Source: Amycolatopsis mongoliensis
Lineage (GTDB): Bacteria; Actinomycetota; Actinomycetes; Mycobacteriales; Pseudonocardiaceae
Assembly (NCBI RefSeq): GCF_030285665.1
Contig: NZ_CP127295.1
Coordinates: 62,001-126,000, forward strand
DNA length: 64,000 nt
Direction of reading: 5' to 3'
The notes beneath the pieces are model-generated. The model did not search any database, was not told where the DNA came from, and worked only from the letters and a program-made list of their open reading frames with translations. Below are positions 51,416 through 60,489 of this stretch, piece after piece (the stretch's first letter is position 1; the number at the start of each line of letters is the position of its first letter). The position numbers were made by a program, and so were the translations under genes.

Positions 51416-51615
51416 AGGCGTCCTCTCCCCGCGTGCCCCGCAGCGAACGTACCCCTCCAGCATTCCGATCGTGCCGCTCCACCTGTACCACCGAACGGCG
51501 AAGATAACCGTTTCCGCAGGTACCGACCGTGACGACGGAGCGGGCGGCGGGTACAGGCGCTCGTCCACCACGGTTTCCTAGGCTTTCCGGGTCCGGTGGT
51601 GGCGAGGGGTTCGGA

Positions 51616-51644
51616 GCAGCCGTCGCATGGGGTACGACGGCTGC
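51616..51644. terminator. Hairpin after the alpha/beta hydrolase gene
   Basis: GCAGCCGTCG (51616-51625) pairs with CGACGGCTGC (51635-51644) around a 9-nt loop. It lies 10 bp past the hydrolase stop, in the 239-bp gap before the SARP regulator, which otherwise holds only that regulator's promoter and no gene. Confidence 0.6.
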
Positions 51645-51654
51645 ACCCGAGCCT

Positions 51655-52383
51655 TCAGACGCCGAAGCGCCCGAGGAGGGCGCGCACGGCGGCTGGTTCC
51701 TCGACGTGGGCGTTGTGCCCGAGGCCGGTGAGGGTGACCGCGTCCGGGTCCAGCGCGCACAGCTGCTCCGGTCGGCTCATCGGGTCGTTCTCACCTGCCG
51801 CCAGCACGACCGGGCACCGCGCCGCGGCGAGCAGCGCCGGCATGTCCGGTGCGCCGACGCCGAACGCGGCCGGGTCCATCGCGAGGCGCCAACCTCCCTC
51901 GGTCTCGCGAAGCCCGGCCGGGTCCGCGGGCGCGATGCCGAGCAGCCCGGACACCTTCAGGTACGCCTGGTCGGCGTCGGCCTGCGTCTCGAACACCCGG
52001 GGCGGCCGCGCCGCGAACGTCGCCGCGCGCCCCAGGTCGTCCTGGGTCCACTCGACCTTCACCCCGAGGGCGAGCACGCCCGCGACCTCGACGTCGTACT
52101 TGCCGGACGCGAGTTCCAGCCCGAGCACCCCGCCGAGCGAGTGCCCGGCGACGAGGAACGGGCCGCTCCCGGGCAGCGCCCGCGCGACGGCCGTCGTCAG
52201 CGTCTCGAAGCTGTAGTGCGGGAGCGGCGCGGACGGCCCGTGGCCGGGCAGGTCGGGCACCAGCACGCGCCGGGGCACCAGTTCGGTCAGGTGGGCCCAC
52301 ACCGCGCCGGTCGCGCCGAGACCGTGCAGGAACAGGACGGCCGGTTCGCCCTCGCCGCCGGTGCGCATGTTCAGCGTGTCCAT
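51655..52383 (-). CDS. Alpha/beta-hydrolase fold esterase/lipase-like protein
   Basis: 242 residues. The oxyanion region is LFLHGLGATGAVWAHL, the nucleophile elbow GHSLGGVLG (Ser), the acid in LAAGENDPMSRPE and the histidine in GLGHNAHVEEP. All triad parts are present. Substrate unknown. It is divergent from the P450 gene with 45 bp between starts, and both may belong to one catabolic or modification unit. The ATG at 52383 was used; MRTGGEGEP six codons on is an alternative start. Confidence 0.85.
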   Translation of the reverse strand: MDTLNMRTGGEGEPAVLFLHGLGATGAVWAHLTELVPRRVLVPDLPGHGPSAPLPHYSFETLTTAVARALPGSGPFLVAGHSLGGVLGLELASGKYDVEVAGVLALGVKVEWTQDDLGRAATFAARPPRVFETQADADQAYLKVSGLLGIAPADPAGLRETEGGWRLAMDPAAFGVGAPDMPALLAAARCPVVLAAGENDPMSRPEQLCALDPDAVTLTGLGHNAHVEEPAAVRALLGRFGV

Positions 52384-52428
52384 CGGAGCAGCCTGCCCCA
52401 GGACGGCGTGCGGAGCTAGGGTCGGCCT

Positions 52429-53691
52429 GTGGGGATCACCGATCCGGACACCTACGTGCGAGGTGTCCCGTACGACGAGCTGGCGCGGCTGCGGCGGGCG
52501 TCGCCGGTGGTGCGCGTCGACGACTTCTGGGCCGTGCTGCGGCACGCCGACGTGCGGCGCGTCCTGCGCGATCCCGCCCTGTTCTCCTCGCAGCTCGGCG
52601 GGACGCAGATCCGCGACCCGGCTTCGGCGGCCGACCTCGCGTACGTGCGCCGGATGATGCTCAACATGGACCCGCCGGAGCACGGCCGGCTGCGCGGGCT
52701 GCTGACGCGGGCGTTCACGCCCCGCGCGATCGCGAAGCTGACCGAGCGGATCGAGACGTCGGCGCGGGACCTGGTGGCGAGCGTCGCCGGCCAGGGCGCC
52801 TGCGACTTCGCGGCCCTGGCCGCCGACCTGCCGCTGCTGACGCTGGCGGCGGTGTTCGGTGTGCCGGAGCAGGACCGGCGGCTGATGTACGACTGGAGCA
52901 ACCGCGTGATCGGCTACCAGGACGCCGAGTACGCGGTCAGCTCGACGGTCGACGCCTCGTCGGTGAGCGACCTCGCGCGGGCCGCCCTCGCCGTCCGCCC
53001 GTCCCCGGGTCCGGACGGGTCGATGCCGGACCCGCGCACGCGCGCCGGCATGCCGGACCTCTACGCGTACGCCAACGCGCTCGGCGAGTACAAGCGCGAG
53101 CACCCGGGCGACGACGTCATGAGCAACCTGATGCAGCACGTCGGCGACGACGGCGGGCGCGTCTCGCTCGCCGAGTTCGAAAACCTCTTCTGGCTGTTTT
53201 CCGTGGCGGGCAACGAAACCCTCCGCAACGGCCTGCCCGGCGGGATGCTGGCGCTGCTCTCGCACCCCGCGCAGTACCGGCGGCTGCTGGCCGACCGGGC
53301 GCTGCTGCCGTCCGCGGTCGAAGAGATGCTGCGGTGGTGGGCGCCGGTCATGCACTTCCGGCGCACCGCCACCGCCGACGTTTCACTGTCCGATGTGGAC
53401 ATCCGGGCCGGGGACAAGGTGGTGGTCTGGTTCTCCGCGGCCAACCGCGACGAGGCCGTGTTCGAGGACCCGGACGCGTTCGACGTCGGCCGCACCCCGA
53501 ACGACCACCTGACCTTCGGCCACGGCCCGCACTTCTGCCTGGGCGCGCACCTCGCCCGCGTCCAGCTGCGGGCGATGTTCGGCGCGGTGCTGGACCTGCT
53601 CGGCGAAGTGTCACTCGCCGGTGAGCCGGTGCGGCTGCGGTCGAACTTCCAGAACGGCCTGAAGTCGTTGCCGATCCGGTGGGCGCGCTGA
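52429..53691 (+). CDS. Cytochrome P450 (CYP124/125/126-like)
   Basis: 420 residues. The heme ligand is Cys370 in FGHGPHFCLG, the I-helix oxygen pocket AGNET (260-264), and the ExxR pair is Glu299/Arg302. The heme-contact block RMMLNMDPPEHGRLRGLL and AGNETLRNG are characteristic of the actinobacterial CYP124/125/126/142 group that oxidises sterol side chains or branched lipids. No ferredoxin gene is adjacent. TAGGGT (52417-52422) lies exactly 6 nt before the GTG start, and no ribosome-binding site is present. The stop overlaps the ATG of the LysR gene by one base. Confidence 0.92.
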   Translation: MGITDPDTYVRGVPYDELARLRRASPVVRVDDFWAVLRHADVRRVLRDPALFSSQLGGTQIRDPASAADLAYVRRMMLNMDPPEHGRLRGLLTRAFTPRAIAKLTERIETSARDLVASVAGQGACDFAALAADLPLLTLAAVFGVPEQDRRLMYDWSNRVIGYQDAEYAVSSTVDASSVSDLARAALAVRPSPGPDGSMPDPRTRAGMPDLYAYANALGEYKREHPGDDVMSNLMQHVGDDGGRVSLAEFENLFWLFSVAGNETLRNGLPGGMLALLSHPAQYRRLLADRALLPSAVEEMLRWWAPVMHFRRTATADVSLSDVDIRAGDKVVVWFSAANRDEAVFEDPDAFDVGRTPNDHLTFGHGPHFCLGAHLARVQLRAMFGAVLDLLGEVSLAGEPVRLRSNFQNGLKSLPIRWAR

Positions 53692-54602
53692 TGGAGATCC
53701 GCGAGATGCGGGCGTTCGTCGCGGTCGCGGAGGCGGGCGTGCTGTCCAGGGCGGCGCGGCAGCTGCACGTGAGCCAGCCGGCGCTGTCCCAGACGATCAC
53801 CGCGCTGGAACGCCGCCTCGGCGTCCAGCTGCTGGTCCGCACCAGCACGGGCGTCCAGGTGACCGACGCCGGGGCGACGTTGCTCGGCGAGGCCCGCGCG
53901 GTGCTGGCCCGCCACGACCAGGCCGTCGCGGCCATGGCCCGGCACACGACGGCCGGCGGCGGCGTGCTGCGCGTCGGCATCCCCTTGGAGCTGCCGCCGG
54001 AGCTGCTGCCGTCGGCCCTCGCGCGGCTGGCCGGGGACTGCCCGGACACGCGGGTGCAGGCCCGCCACCTGTCGTCGGTGGCGCAGGTGGCGGCGCTGCG
54101 GGCGGACGAGCTGGACGTCGGCCTGGTCCGCGAACGCCCGGCCGGGCCGGACCTCGACGCGCTGCTCGTCGTCTCGGAGAACGTGGGGGTCCTGCTCGCG
54201 GCGGACCTCGCGGAGAAGCTCGAAGGGCCGGCCGGGGTGCGCCTGGAGAGCCTGGCCGGGCTCGACTGGTTCGCCTTCGCCCGCGCGGGCAGCCCGGCCT
54301 GGTACGACGAGCTGGCGGCGACGCTGCGCAGCCACGGCCTCGACGTCGGCCCGGAGGTGCCGGAGGACCAGCGGCTGATCGTCGAGCTCAAGATCCCGGC
54401 GGTCAGCTCGGGTGCGGCTTACGCCTTCGCCCCGCCCGAGTGGCCGTACCCGATGCCGGACACGGTCCGGTGGCTTCCGCTGGCGGGGAATCCGATCGTG
54501 CGGCGGACCTGGGCCGTGTGGCCGGCGACGTCGCACCGCCGGGACCTCGCGAAGTTCGTCGCCGCGCTGGAAGACCATCGGCGCGGCGAATCGCGGGCAT
54601 AA
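53691..54602 (+). CDS. LysR-family transcriptional regulator
   Basis: 303 residues. The N-terminal winged HTH reads [20 protein letters not shown], then [24 protein letters not shown]. Effector-binding lobes follow ([21 protein letters not shown] and [19 protein letters not shown]). Its ATG overlaps the P450 stop (TGATG), so it is translated from the same message and probably controls the P450 operon. LysR genes usually diverge from their target, so this coupled arrangement is somewhat unusual. Confidence 0.9.
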   Translation: MEIREMRAFVAVAEAGVLSRAARQLHVSQPALSQTITALERRLGVQLLVRTSTGVQVTDAGATLLGEARAVLARHDQAVAAMARHTTAGGGVLRVGIPLELPPELLPSALARLAGDCPDTRVQARHLSSVAQVAALRADELDVGLVRERPAGPDLDALLVVSENVGVLLAADLAEKLEGPAGVRLESLAGLDWFAFARAGSPAWYDELAATLRSHGLDVGPEVPEDQRLIVELKIPAVSSGAAYAFAPPEWPYPMPDTVRWLPLAGNPIVRRTWAVWPATSHRRDLAKFVAALEDHRRGESRA

Positions 54603-54693
54603 GGAGCGCCGAACGCCGGACCGGAAGTCCGGTCCGGTGCTTTCGCTTGAACCCGGTGACCGGGGAAACACCCCGGCCACGAGGAGTTGAGTG

Positions 54694-55440
54694 ATGACTG
54701 AAGGACTGTCCGGGACCACGGCGCTGGTGACCGGCGGAACCAGCGGAATCGGGCGGGCGACGGCGGTCGCGCTGGCCGGGCTCGGGGCCCACGTGGTGCT
54801 GTCCGGCCGGGACGCGGCCCGCGGGGCGGAGGTCGTCTCGCGAATCCGGGCGGCGGGCGGGAAGGCCGACTTCGTCGCAGCCGACCTGAAGGACGCTTCG
54901 TCGGCGCGTGAGCTGGCGGCGCGGGCGCGGGAGGTGGGCGGGCACGTCGACGTGCTGGTGAACAACGCCGGGATCTTCCCCACCGGGTCCACTTCGGACA
55001 CGGCCGAGGCCGACTTCGACCGCGTGTACGAGACGAACGTGAAGGTGCCGTTCTTCCTCGTCGCTTCGCTGGCCCCGGAGATGGTTTCGCGCGGCCGCGG
55101 TGCGATCGTCAACGTGTCGACGATGGTCGCGGCGCGGGGCATGGCGGGCATGGCGCTCTACGGCTCGTCGAAGGCGGCGGTCGAGCTGATGACCAAGGCG
55201 TGGGCGGCGGAGTACGGCCCGTCCGGCGTGCGCGTCAACGCGGTCAGCCCCGGCCCGACCCGCACCGAAGGCACGGCGGCGTTCGGTGACGGCCTCGACG
55301 AGCTGGCCTCGGCGGGCCCGGCCGGCCGGGTGGCCGCACCCGAGGAGATCGCCGCGGCGATCGCGTTCCTGGTGACCGAGGAGTCGAGCTTCGTCCAGGG
55401 CGCGATCCTCCCGGTGGACGGCGGGCGCTTGGCGGTGTGA
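54694..55440 (+). CDS. Short-chain dehydrogenase/reductase (SDR)
   Basis: 248 residues. [15 protein letters not shown] is the NAD(P) glycine motif, NNAG the structural motif, and catalysis is provided by Ser in NVSTM and the YGSSK Tyr/Lys pair. The basic residue in SGRDAARG points to NADPH. The C-terminal PVDGGRLAV is standard for classical SDRs of the FabG/3-oxoacyl reductase type. Substrate unknown. It follows the LysR gene by 91 bp with its own ribosome-binding site (GAGGAG) and ends at a perfect hairpin shared with the convergent nitrilase gene. Confidence 0.9.
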   Translation: MTEGLSGTTALVTGGTSGIGRATAVALAGLGAHVVLSGRDAARGAEVVSRIRAAGGKADFVAADLKDASSARELAARAREVGGHVDVLVNNAGIFPTGSTSDTAEADFDRVYETNVKVPFFLVASLAPEMVSRGRGAIVNVSTMVAARGMAGMALYGSSKAAVELMTKAWAAEYGPSGVRVNAVSPGPTRTEGTAAFGDGLDELASAGPAGRVAAPEEIAAAIAFLVTEESSFVQGAILPVDGGRLAV

Positions 55441-55449
55441 GTCCCGCCG

Positions 55450-55482
55450 GGACGGCGTCACCGCAGGAAGGTGACGCCGTCC
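55450..55482. terminator. Bidirectional terminator overlapping the nitrilase 3' end
   Basis: GGACGGCGTCACC (55450-55462) and its exact complement (55470-55482) form a 13-bp stem with a 7-nt loop. It begins 10 bp after the SDR stop and includes the nitrilase stop and last codons. Confidence 0.7.
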
Positions 55483-56268
55483 TGGGGACGCTCGTCCACG
55501 GTCAGCGCGAAGACGTCCGGCCGCGCGTAGTGCCCCGACACGTCGAGGCTCTTCCGCGCCGCCACGATCTCCTCGCGGTCGATCGATGCCGTGATCAGGC
55601 CTTCGCCGTCGCGCAGCGGTCCCGCCAGGACGTCGCCCAGCGGGCCGACGATCACGCTCCCGCCGCGGAACGGGTCGTCGCCCTCGCTCTCGTACGGGCA
55701 CGCCGAAATCACGAAACCGGCCCTCGTCGGCGATGTGGCGCATCGACGCCTGCCAGACCTCGCGGTCGTCCGCCGTCGGGGCGCACCAGATCTCCACGCC
55801 CTTCGCGTACATCGCCGCGCGCAGCAGCGGCATGTGGTTCTCCCAGCAGATCGCCGCCCCGGCCAGGCCCACCGCCGTGGGGATCGCCGGGAGCGTCGAG
55901 CCGTCGCCGCGGCCCCAGAAGAGGCGTTCGCGCGCGGTCGGGACCAGCTTCCGGTGCTTCGCCACCAGCCCGAGATCGGGGTCGAAGAACACCGCCGTGC
56001 TGTACAGCGTCGAGCCGTCCCGCTCGATCACGCCGACGACCAGGCTCGCGCCCGTGCGCGCCGCGAGGCCGGCCAGCGCGGTCGTCTCCGGCCCAGGCAC
56101 GGCCACCGACGCGCGGAAGTACTCGGGGAACGGCTGCCGGCCCGGGTACCCGCCGAGCACGGCTTCGGGCAGCACCACCAGCGAGGCACCGCGGAGCTCG
56201 TCCTCGAACTCCAGGATCCGGTCGACGGAGACACCGGTCCCGAGCTGCAGCGCCGCGACGACCGTCAC
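55458..56268 (-). pseudogene. Carbon-nitrogen hydrolase (nitrilase family), broken by a frameshift
   Basis: About 270 codons. The first part reads [12 protein letters not shown] onward with the nitrilase triad: Glu in [13 protein letters not shown], Lys in KHRKLVPT and Cys in [10 protein letters not shown]. The frame runs to MRHIADEGR and then continues in a wrong frame; the correct ending, [16 protein letters not shown], through to QDGVTFLR, lies in the next frame. One extra C near 55717-55723, or two missing bases, joins the two. It could be a mutation or a sequencing error. Its GTG overlaps the stop of the DUF1295 gene upstream as GTGA, so they are one operon. Confidence 0.85.
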
Positions 56269-57059
56269 GAGCGGGCAGGCTCGCGCCGCGGCCGCCACGG
56301 CACCACCGCGGACACCCGGCGCTGGTAGTCCGCGTACTCCGGGTAGCGGGACTTGGTGATGCTCTCGGTGAACTTCGTCGACCCGACGAACAGCAGCGTC
56401 AGCAGGACCGCGCCCACCACCGTCCACTGCAGACCGCCGGCGACGACGCCGAACGCCGCGACCGCCCACCACTGCGCCTGCTCGAAGAAGAAGTTCGGGT
56501 GCCGCGAGTAGCGGAACAGCCCCTCCTGGAGGAACCGCGTCGACGCGCGGCCCGCGTGCTTCTCCCGGTGGAACACCCACTGCTGCTGGTCGGCGACCGT
56601 CTCCCCGACGAGGAACGCGGCGAAGACCACCGCGACGACGACGTCGGCGACACCGAACGAGCCCTGGTGCTCCAGCGCTGTGTACGCGGGCAGCGTGATC
56701 AGCAGCAGGATCGCGTTCTGGTAGAGCGAGATGAAGAAGAAGTTGAACACCTGGAACTGCCACGGCGCCATCCGCTCGCGCAGCACCGCCCACCGGTAGT
56801 CCTCGCCGCCGCGGGCGTAACCACCCTTCCGGGCGAAGTTGAACGTCAGCCGGATCCCCCACAGGGTGACCAGCGCGAACATCACGTCCAGGCGCGCGTC
56901 GGCGAACCCGGCCGCGCCGGCGAAGATCGCCAGGTAGGCCACCGGGACGATCGACCAGATCCGGTCGACCCAGGAGTATTCCCTGGTCAGCACCGACATC
57001 ACCCAAGTGCCGAGCGTCACCCCGGCGAAGACGTACAGGCAGACCCGCAGCGCGTCCAT
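56265..57059 (-). CDS. DUF1295 membrane protein (steroid 5-alpha-reductase/ICMT-like)
   Basis: 264 residues with six or seven membrane helices. Signature parts are [39 protein letters not shown], and the C-terminal [19 protein letters not shown] with [18 protein letters not shown]. The motif R-H-P-N is the DUF1295 mark, shared with isoprenylcysteine methyltransferases and 5-alpha-reductases; these reduce or methylate lipophilic compounds with NADPH or SAM. Substrate unknown. The stop overlaps the nitrilase GTG, and the EXPERA gene diverges from it with 30 bp between starts. Confidence 0.85.
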   Translation of the reverse strand: MDALRVCLYVFAGVTLGTWVMSVLTREYSWVDRIWSIVPVAYLAIFAGAAGFADARLDVMFALVTLWGIRLTFNFARKGGYARGGEDYRWAVLRERMAPWQFQVFNFFFISLYQNAILLLITLPAYTALEHQGSFGVADVVVAVVFAAFLVGETVADQQQWVFHREKHAGRASTRFLQEGLFRYSRHPNFFFEQAQWWAVAAFGVVAGGLQWTVVGAVLLTLLFVGSTKFTESITKSRYPEYADYQRRVSAVVPWRPRREPARS

Positions 57060-57089
57060 CCCCTCACCATAAGACCTAGGATCGCTCTC

Positions 57090-57581
57090 ATGAACCTGCC
57101 GCTGCGGGACCGCAAGATCGACGTGTTCTTCGCGGTGCTGTTCTCGGCCTTCACGGTGACGTCGCTGATCAGCGACCTGCTGCCGACCGTCGGGGTCGAC
57201 TTCTCGAAGCCGTCGGGCAACTTCTTCGTGAACTCGAACTACTGGTACGCCCACGACGCCGACCCGCTGTTCATGCACCCACCGGACTGGATGCGGATCG
57301 TCACCGGGCTCTCGGCGTTCGTCTACATGCCGTTCTACGTCGTGCTCGTGTTCGCGCTGCTGACCGGCCGCAACTGGATCCAGCTGCCGTCGGTGATCTA
57401 CGCGACGATGATCGTCACGCTGACCGGGGTCGTCGTGTTCGGCGTCGAGTTCTTCGGCGACCCGGCCACCCGCACCGGCAACCCGGCGAAGTTCCTCGCG
57501 TTCAACCTGCCCTACGTCCTGGTGCCGCTCCTGCTGCTGGTCCGGATGCGCAAGCCACTCCCGTTCACCCGCCGTTTCTGA
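57090..57581 (+). CDS. EXPERA-domain (emopamil-binding protein-like) membrane protein
   Basis: 163 residues with four membrane helices. HDADPLFMHPPDWMRI and the late VVVFGVEFFGDP fit the EXPERA fold of sterol isomerase EBP and TMEM97-type proteins. The protein is short and ends basic (RKPLPFTRRF). In eukaryotes the fold isomerises or binds sterols; bacterial members are uncharacterised. TAGGAT lies 7 nt before the ATG, so the message may be leaderless. Threonine synthase starts 12 bp after its stop on the same strand. Confidence 0.75.
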   Translation: MNLPLRDRKIDVFFAVLFSAFTVTSLISDLLPTVGVDFSKPSGNFFVNSNYWYAHDADPLFMHPPDWMRIVTGLSAFVYMPFYVVLVFALLTGRNWIQLPSVIYATMIVTLTGVVVFGVEFFGDPATRTGNPAKFLAFNLPYVLVPLLLLVRMRKPLPFTRRF

Positions 57582-57592
57582 CCGGAGGCGCC

Positions 57593-58804
57593 GTGCCGTA
57601 CTCGTTCCTCAGCCACCTCGAATGCGCCCGGACCGGCGAGAGCCTCGACGCCGACGCGGTCCAGGGCCTCTCGCCGGCGGGCGCGCCGCTGCTCGCGCGG
57701 TACGACCTCGACGGCGTCCGCGAAGCCGTGACGCCGAAGGAGATCGCCGGGCGCGAGCCGACGCTGTGGCGTTACCACGAGGTGCTGCCGGTGCGCTCGC
57801 CCGAGCGGATCGTGAGCCTGGGCGAGGGCATGACGCCGTTGCTGCGCCTGCCGCGCTACGGTCGTGAGCTGGGGCTTTCGCGGCTGTGGATGAAGGACGA
57901 AGGGCTGGTCCCGACCGGCACGTTCAAGGCGCGGGGCGCCGCGGTCGGCGTCTCGCGGGCGGCCGAGCTGGGCGTGGGCGGGATCGCGATGCCCACGAAC
58001 GGCAACGCCGGCGCGGCGTGGGCGCTGTACGCGGCCCGCGCGGGCCTGTCGAGCCTGATCGCCATGCCGGACGACGCCCCGGCGATCACCATGCGCGAGT
58101 GCGTCGCCGCGGGTGCCGAGCTGTACCGGGTGGACGGTCTCATCGGCGACGCCGGGAAGCTCGTCGCCGAGGCGGTTTCGCGTCGTCCGGGAGTGCAGGA
58201 CGTTTCGACGTTGAAGGAGCCGTACCGCATCGAGGGCAAGAAGACGATGGGGTACGAGATCGCCGAGCAGTTCGGCTGGCGGCTGCCCGACGTGATCCTC
58301 TACCCGACCGGCGGCGGGGTCGGGATCATCGGGATCTACAAGGCGCTGCGGGAAATGCTCGAGCTGGGTTGGGTTTCCGGGCCGCTACCGCGGCTGGTGG
58401 CGGTGCAGGCGACCGGGTGCGCGCCGATCGTCCAGGCCTTCTCGCAGGGGGCCCGGGAGAGCGTGGTGTTCCCCGACGCCCGGACGGTCGCTTTCGGCAT
58501 CACCGTGCCCAAGGCGCTGGGCGACTTCCTGGTGCTCGACGCGGTGTACGCGACCGGCGGCACCGCGGTGGCCGTCACCGACGAGGAACTGCTCGCCTCG
58601 CAACGGGAACTGACCACTTTCGAGGGCACGTTCATCTGCCCGGAGGGCGGGGCGTGCTTCGCCGCGTTGCGGCACCTGCGCGAGTCGGGGTGGCTCGGCG
58701 GCGACGAAGACGTCGTCGTCCTCAACACCGGCGCCGGAATCAAATACCCGGAGACGGTGCCCCTGGACGTCCCGCTGCTCGCTCGGGACGGTCGCATTCC
58801 CTAG
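57593..58804 (+). CDS. thrC: Threonine synthase-like PLP enzyme
   Basis: 403 residues, fold-type II PLP protein. The Schiff-base lysine is Lys112 in PTGTFKARG, and the cofactor phosphate cup is GGGVGIIG. The N-terminal SHLECARTGESLDADAVQGL and SLGEGMTPLLRLP are features of the threonine synthase branch in which a cysteine-containing leader precedes the core. The reaction would convert O-phosphohomoserine to threonine. A second threonine synthase in the usual hom-thrC-thrB operon is likely elsewhere, so this copy may have another substrate. GGAGG precedes the GTG start. Confidence 0.85.
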   Translation: MPYSFLSHLECARTGESLDADAVQGLSPAGAPLLARYDLDGVREAVTPKEIAGREPTLWRYHEVLPVRSPERIVSLGEGMTPLLRLPRYGRELGLSRLWMKDEGLVPTGTFKARGAAVGVSRAAELGVGGIAMPTNGNAGAAWALYAARAGLSSLIAMPDDAPAITMRECVAAGAELYRVDGLIGDAGKLVAEAVSRRPGVQDVSTLKEPYRIEGKKTMGYEIAEQFGWRLPDVILYPTGGGVGIIGIYKALREMLELGWVSGPLPRLVAVQATGCAPIVQAFSQGARESVVFPDARTVAFGITVPKALGDFLVLDAVYATGGTAVAVTDEELLASQRELTTFEGTFICPEGGACFAALRHLRESGWLGGDEDVVVLNTGAGIKYPETVPLDVPLLARDGRIP

Positions 58805-59154
58805 AGGACCGAGCGGACCGTTTCGGGGTCGCGGGCGACGACCGTCGTGCCGTCGTCGGCCGTGATGATCGGGCGCTGGATCAGCTTCGGATGCTCGGCC
58901 AGGGCCTCGATCCACTTCGGCCGGTCCGCGGCGGTGCGGCCCCACGTCTTGAGGCCCAGTTCCTTCGCGATCGGTTCCGCGGTGCGCGTGATGTCCCACG
59001 GCTCCAGGCCGAGCCGCTTCAGGACGGCCTTCAGTTCCTTGGCGGTCGGCGGGTCGTCGAGGTAGCGGCGCACGGTGTACTGCGCGCCGGCTTCGTCCAG
59101 CAGCGACACGGCGGACCGGCACTTCGAGCACGCCGGGTTGACCCAGATCTCCAC
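58801..59154 (-). CDS. ArsC/Spx-family arsenate reductase-like protein
   Basis: 117 residues. The CxxC motif in VNPACSKCRSAVSLLDE lies at the N-terminus, followed by YLDDPPTAKELKAVLKRLG and ITADDGTTVVARDPETV, as in ArsC/YffB-type thioredoxin-fold proteins. Many such proteins are not true arsenate reductases; no ars operon is present, so a general redox role is more likely. GTG at 59154 was chosen since it starts at the first beta strand. The last 4 bp overlap the convergent threonine synthase stop. Confidence 0.85.
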   Translation of the reverse strand: MEIWVNPACSKCRSAVSLLDEAGAQYTVRRYLDDPPTAKELKAVLKRLGLEPWDITRTAEPIAKELGLKTWGRTAADRPKWIEALAEHPKLIQRPIITADDGTTVVARDPETVRSVL

Positions 59155-59208
59155 GGGCGGCAGCTTACCGTCCTGGTTTTGGAGCACGTGTTCTGTTACG
59201 GTCGCGGC

Positions 59209-59802
59209 ATGCCCCGCCCCCGCGTCCACGACCTCGACGCGCTGCTCGACGTCGCCGAGCGGCTGGTCGCGTCGTCCGGCGAGGTCACCGTGCGTGGCCT
59301 GGCCGCGGCCGCGGGCGTGCCGAACGGGACGATCTACCACGCTTTCGGCTCGCTCAGCGCGCTGCTGGCGCAGGTCTGGCTGCGCGCGGCGACCGCGTTC
59401 CTCGACCTGCAGACCTCACGGGTGGACGCCGCTTCCTCCCCGGTGGACGCCGTCGTCGCGGCGGCCGACACGCCCGCGGTGTTCGCCTCCCTGCGTCCCG
59501 ACGGGGCGCGGATGCTGCTGAAGGTGCGGGGCGATCGGCTGTTCGGGCCCGAGCTGCCCGACGAGCTGGCGGACGCCCTGCACGCGCTGGACAAGCGCCT
59601 GGTCGCGCTGCTCGTGCGGCTCGCGCGCGGGCTGTGGGACCGCGGCGACGGCCTGGCCGTCGAGGTGATCACCACCTGCGTCGTCGACCTGCCGACCGCG
59701 TTCTTCCGGCGGGACATCACCGATCCCCTGGTGCGGGAGAGGCTCGCCGCCGCCGTGCGGGCCGTGCTGACCGTGCCCCCTCGAGAGAAGGACCGACCGT
59801 GA
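59209..59802 (+). CDS. TetR-family transcriptional regulator
   Basis: 197 residues. The N-terminal HTH reads VTVRGLAAAAGVPNGTIYHAFGSLSALLAQVW. The ligand-binding part (50-197) is helical and less conserved. TACGGT lies exactly 6 nt before the ATG with no ribosome-binding site, so the message is likely leaderless. GAGCACGTGTTC, a 12-bp near-palindrome at about 59182-59193, overlaps the promoter and is a candidate operator for itself. It overlaps the next gene (GTGA), an enoyl-CoA hydratase, so it probably controls that enzyme. Confidence 0.88.
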   Translation: MPRPRVHDLDALLDVAERLVASSGEVTVRGLAAAAGVPNGTIYHAFGSLSALLAQVWLRAATAFLDLQTSRVDAASSPVDAVVAAADTPAVFASLRPDGARMLLKVRGDRLFGPELPDELADALHALDKRLVALLVRLARGLWDRGDGLAVEVITTCVVDLPTAFFRRDITDPLVRERLAAAVRAVLTVPPREKDRP

Positions 59803-60416
59803 CCGTTTTGCACCTGGGCGACGACGAAAACCGCTTCTCGCCGGAGTGGCTGCAGCGCGTCCATTCCACTTTGGACGAAGTGGACGACGTGCTGGTGACC
59901 ACCGGCGGCGGCAAGTTCTACTCGAACGGCCTCGACCTCGAATGGCTGATGGCCAACGGGGACAAGGCTGCCGAGTACGTCGCCGACGTGCAGGAGCTGT
60001 TCGCGCGCGTGCTGACGCTGCCGGTCCCGACGGTCGCGGCGGTCAACGGCCACGCGTTCGGCGCGGGCGCGATGCTGGCGATGGCGCACGACTTCCGCGT
60101 GATGCGCGGCGATCGCGGGTACTTCTGCTTCCCGGAGGCCGACATCAACATCCCGTTCACGCCGGGGATGGCGGCGTTGATCCAGGGCAAGCTGACGCCG
60201 GCTTCGGCGATCGCGTCGATGACGACGGGACGCCGGTTCGGCGGCGCGGACGCGTTGTCTTTCGGGCTGGTGGACGAGATCGCGGCCGAGGACGAGGTCG
60301 TGAAGGTGGCTTCGGAGCGGGTCCGCGCCCTGGCGGGCAAGGACCGCGGCACGCTGGGCGCGATCAAGGCGACGATGTTCGCCCCGGCGGTCACGGCTCT
60401 GCGGACTCCGGCTTAG
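59799..60416 (+). CDS. Enoyl-CoA hydratase/isomerase family protein
   Basis: 205 residues, shorter than the ~255 of typical crotonases, since the C-terminal trimerisation helix region is reduced. Core motifs are GGKFYSNGLDLEWL (oxyanion loop 1) and VNGHAFGAGAMLAMAHDFRVM (oxyanion loop 2). The usual catalytic glutamate pair: one lies in FPEADINIPF, the other is not clear, so it may act as an isomerase or a non-hydratase member. The GTG start overlaps the TetR stop as GTGA, so the pair is co-translated. Confidence 0.85.
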   Translation: MTVLHLGDDENRFSPEWLQRVHSTLDEVDDVLVTTGGGKFYSNGLDLEWLMANGDKAAEYVADVQELFARVLTLPVPTVAAVNGHAFGAGAMLAMAHDFRVMRGDRGYFCFPEADINIPFTPGMAALIQGKLTPASAIASMTTGRRFGGADALSFGLVDEIAAEDEVVKVASERVRALAGKDRGTLGAIKATMFAPAVTALRTPA

Positions 60417-60489
60417 GCCTCCGGCCCCCGGTATCCAGCTTATCGGGAGCCACCGACAGTTCCGGGTGGCCGCGACCCCGCCTCGAAGT

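Noticed and set aside
48315..51491. A 1058-codon minus-strand frame within the SARP regulator gene
   Set aside because: A shifted frame of the SARP gene, with an Arg/Pro-rich product and no motifs.
48176..54602. Secondary-metabolite gene cluster around the SARP regulator and P450
   Set aside because: No polyketide, peptide, terpene or other core synthase is present; neighbours are ordinary single enzymes.
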